Shown piece after piece: positions 62,170-64,000 of a stretch of DNA of 64,000 nucleotides. Location: assembly GCA_002050355.1 (NCBI GenBank), contig MWYY01000063.1:1-64000 (forward strand), written 5' to 3'. The notes beneath the pieces are model-generated. The model was not told the origin of the DNA, made no database searches, and worked only from the letters and a program-made list of their open reading frames with translations. The translations under genes and the position numbers were made by a program. The DNA is from Acidobacteria bacterium 28-9 (GTDB taxonomy: Bacteria; Acidobacteriota; Blastocatellia; Pyrinomonadales; Pyrinomonadaceae). Numbering within the stretch: position 1 is the stretch's first letter; every line of letters starts with the position of its first letter.

Positions 62170-63471
62170 ATGACAGCATTAGCAGTAGAAAAAAATATAA
62201 CGGAAAAGCGTGATAAACGAGCCAAATCAATTGCGGCGATGGGTTTAGTCAACCGCGAGGGCGAAAAGTTTCGCGTTTCGACGCCTTCTCTGCGCGGCAA
62301 ACAAACTTCATATGAAGTCTGGCGCAATGAAGCAGGTAAGATTCGTTGTAATTGTTTGGAGTTCGAGGAATCGGCTGTCAACGATTTGGCATTTCGCTGC
62401 GAGCATATTTTGGCGGTTAAATACGCTTTGGTTGCAAAGAATACCGAATCAGCTGCGAAAGAACCGGTAAAGGTTGAAACTCAAGTTGAGGCTAAACCAA
62501 AACAGGTTGTTTCAGAAGACAAAAACGCAACTGAGCCGCGCGTCGATTTGGAAAAAACGAATACGGAAAATGGATTTGAAAACAAATCCAAAATCCAGAA
62601 TCCAAAATCCAAATTCGAAACGTCCAAGCGCGACGAACAGAAGTCAGAAGAAGTTCAGATGGAGGCTTCAGCCAAAGGACAGGCTGAACAAAAACATTCC
62701 GCCGAACCGATTCAACTTGCGAACACACAAGGAGATAAGAAAATGAAACCAGAAAACTTGAAAGAAATTCCGTTTGTGGCTGCACAAAAAGCGAACGGGA
62801 ACGAAACTGTAAATAATGTATTAAATTTTACTACGACGCTGCGCGAGCTTCGTAAAAACGTCGACCCTGAACTCGTAAAACAACGCGAAGGCTGGCGCGA
62901 TAGAAACGGCAACACGCATTACGTCGATTATGTCGAATGGCACACGGTTGCCGATATTTTAGACGAAAACGCGCCGAACTGGTCGCACGCGGTCAAAGAC
63001 ATTCGTCAAATCGGCGATATTTTCACCGTAACGGTTGCAATCACGATTGACGGCGTTACACGCGAAGGCATTGGAACGGGAACGGCGGAAAGTGAACTCG
63101 GTATTAAAAAAGCCGAACACGACGCGCTCAAACGCGCCGCAGTTAAATTCGGCATCGCGCGTGATTTGTATAAAAAGGAATCTGACACAATCGAGCGCGA
63201 AGGCGCATTGCCGACACCGACAAACGACGGTTTTCCGGCAAATCCGGTTGCAAAATCACTTTCGGATTTAGTTACGGCGAAACAACTCGGAATGATTCGC
63301 GCTCTAGCACGCGAGACTGGAATTGATGCCGACGAAGAATGTCAGAACGTTATGCAATGCAAAACCGACGAGCTTTCAAAACGTGCGGCTTCCGGCTTTA
63401 TCCAACATGTTCAGGATATGCAAAAACAGCAAACTGTTGAAGTTCAACAACCGATGCGCCGCGCAGGATAA
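62170..63471 (+). CDS. SWIM zinc finger - Rad52/DdrA-like single-strand annealing protein fusion
   Basis: This 433-residue protein is probably involved in DNA repair. A SWIM zinc finger of exact pattern CxCx14CxH (Cys60, Cys62, Cys77, His79) lies near the N-terminus. A low-complexity linker (about 95-205) contains a heptamer-repeat segment. A Rad52/Rad22-type annealing domain follows (about 222-338: LVKQREGWRDRNG, YVEWHTVADILDENAP, GTGTAESELGIKKAEHDALKRAAVKFGIARDLY). The C-terminal helical domain (about 365-425) has TAKQLGMIRALARETGI. The start is ATG 62170 after AAAGGAG; an earlier ATG at 62095 lies inside the palindrome. Confidence 0.82.
   Translation: MTALAVEKNITEKRDKRAKSIAAMGLVNREGEKFRVSTPSLRGKQTSYEVWRNEAGKIRCNCLEFEESAVNDLAFRCEHILAVKYALVAKNTESAAKEPVKVETQVEAKPKQVVSEDKNATEPRVDLEKTNTENGFENKSKIQNPKSKFETSKRDEQKSEEVQMEASAKGQAEQKHSAEPIQLANTQGDKKMKPENLKEIPFVAAQKANGNETVNNVLNFTTTLRELRKNVDPELVKQREGWRDRNGNTHYVDYVEWHTVADILDENAPNWSHAVKDIRQIGDIFTVTVAITIDGVTREGIGTGTAESELGIKKAEHDALKRAAVKFGIARDLYKKESDTIEREGALPTPTNDGFPANPVAKSLSDLVTAKQLGMIRALARETGIDADEECQNVMQCKTDELSKRAASGFIQHVQDMQKQQTVEVQQPMRRAG
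62582..62616 (+). repeat. In-frame heptamer repeat in the SWIM/Rad52 linker
   Basis: AAATCCA AAATCCA GAATCCA AAATCCA AATTCGA: five consecutive units of 7 nt, nearly perfect, encoding NKSKIQNPKSKFE. This is the cleanest coding example in the window. Confidence 0.9.
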
Positions 63472-63487
63472 AATTAATTATCGGTTA

Positions 63488-63534
63488 CCAATTACGAATT
63501 AAAAAAGACGTCTGTAATTTGAAGTTCGTAATTG
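63488..63534. repeat. Inverted repeat after the SWIM/Rad52 gene
   Basis: CAATTACGAATT (63489-63500) faces TTCGTAATTG (63525-63534); same word class as the larC linker repeat. Confidence 0.65.
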
Positions 63535-63613
63535 AAAAAGTATTGAGTAGTGAAAAACCGTCAGCTTTCTCCAAAAGCCGAAAACACCTCACTCGCAACT
63601 CAATACTTTTTTT
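63535..63613 (+). terminator. Long terminator-like hairpin after the SWIM/Rad52 gene
   Basis: AAAAAGTATTGAGT (63535-63548) pairs with ACTCAATACTTTTT (63598-63611), followed by more T. The 49-nt interior may fold into a second small hairpin. The stem is perfect over 14 bp. Confidence 0.7.
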
Positions 63614-63719
63614 ACTTTAAAATCTTTTTTTTCCACAAAAAAATTTTGCTTTTACAAATCCCGTGTTATTCTTTCGACTGATTAAATATTTCAATTCAAA
63701 TAATTAGGAGTGAAGAAAA

Positions 63720-64000
63720 ATGGCAGGAAAATTTGAAATTCTAAAATCAGCGAACGGCGGTTTTCGCTTTAACTTAAAAGCCGGAAACGGTGAAATCATT
63801 TTTTCGAGCGAATCTTACGAAAGCCAAGCCAAAGCAAGACAAGGCGCGGAATCGGTCATAAGCAACGCTTCGGACGAAAATCGTTTCGAGCGAAAAACCG
63901 ACAAAAACGGCGCCTCGTATTTTGTTTTGAAAGCTGCGAACGGCGAGCAAATCGGCAAAAGCGAAACTTATTCGTCAGGAGCGGCAATGGAAAACGGTAT
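63720..64000 (+). CDS. YegP-family (DUF1508) protein, cut by the window end
   Basis: The first 93 residues are visible. Two tandem YegP-type repeats are recognisable: FEILKSANGGFRFNLKAGNG followed by GEIIFSSESYESQAKARQGAESV, then the second FVLKAANGEQIGKSETYSS. The family is small, stress-linked in some bacteria, and of unknown function. AGGAG lies 9 nt before the ATG at 63720. The 3' end is missing. Confidence 0.85.
   Translation, partial: MAGKFEILKSANGGFRFNLKAGNGEIIFSSESYESQAKARQGAESVISNASDENRFERKTDKNGASYFVLKAANGEQIGKSETYSSGAAMENG

Overview
This window looks like a chromosomal segment of an Acidobacteriota bacterium, most likely class Blastocatellia. The pointers are a large TonB-dependent receptor with a carboxypeptidase-regulatory N-terminus, two von Willebrand A proteins of the type typical of Acidobacteria, and a moderate G+C content. 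No rRNA or tRNA gene was seen, so the placement rests on gene content only. Coding density is high, and nearly every gene is a recognisable housekeeping or envelope gene.

Layout. 1-4.6 kb (+): rplM-rpsI-rpsB-tsf-pyrH-frr. 4.7-13.3 kb (-): a LolA-like periplasmic protein, the TonB-dependent receptor, a secreted DUF5666-like protein with a 596-bp tandem duplication, and an ECF sigma / DUF4870 / anti-sigma / bactofilin-like membrane protein set. 13.4-21.1 kb (-): a type II secretion or type IV pilus-like operon (gspF, gspE, secretin with a cohesin-like tail, two GspG-like pseudopilins, pilM-like). 21.5-23.6 kb (+): two VWA proteins. 23.7-28.1 kb (-): a bacterial microcompartment locus with two BMC-domain shell proteins, a CoA-acylating aldehyde dehydrogenase and a zinc-ribbon membrane protein; the dehydrogenase is split by a 1,211-bp tandem duplication. 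28.3-37.2 kb: RodZ-like protein, guaB, an ABC-F ATPase, a PpiC-type lipoprotein, rpmB, ridA and a RelA/SpoT enzyme. 37.4-41.1 kb (-): tonB-exbB-exbD-exbD-TPR lipoprotein. 41.5-49.0 kb (-): secF, secD, yajC, tgt, a MauE-thioredoxin-thioredoxin fusion and der. 49-61 kb: aldo/keto reductase, metG, M28 peptidase, folE, larC, argS, trpE and a DAHP synthase. 61-64 kb: a small membrane protein, an XRE regulator, a divergent SWIM/Rad52 fusion and a truncated YegP-like gene.

The most unexpected structure is not a gene cluster. It is a dispersed family of degenerate heptanucleotide (7-nt period) repeats. They fold into long hairpins in more than a dozen intergenic regions. The same kinds of words also occur in frame inside at least five proteins (ABC-F ATPase, metG, larC, the aldehyde dehydrogenase and the Rad52 fusion) and in the leaders of both pseudopilins. 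Because 7 and 3 share no factor, one 21-nt cycle encodes a 7-residue peptide period, visible in the ABC-F insertion.

Other points of interest are a possible trp attenuator upstream of trpE, a perfect palindrome at the predicted start of transcription of the Rad52 fusion, and the two large tandem duplications. The duplications have ends with no or 1 bp of homology and could be real or assembly errors.
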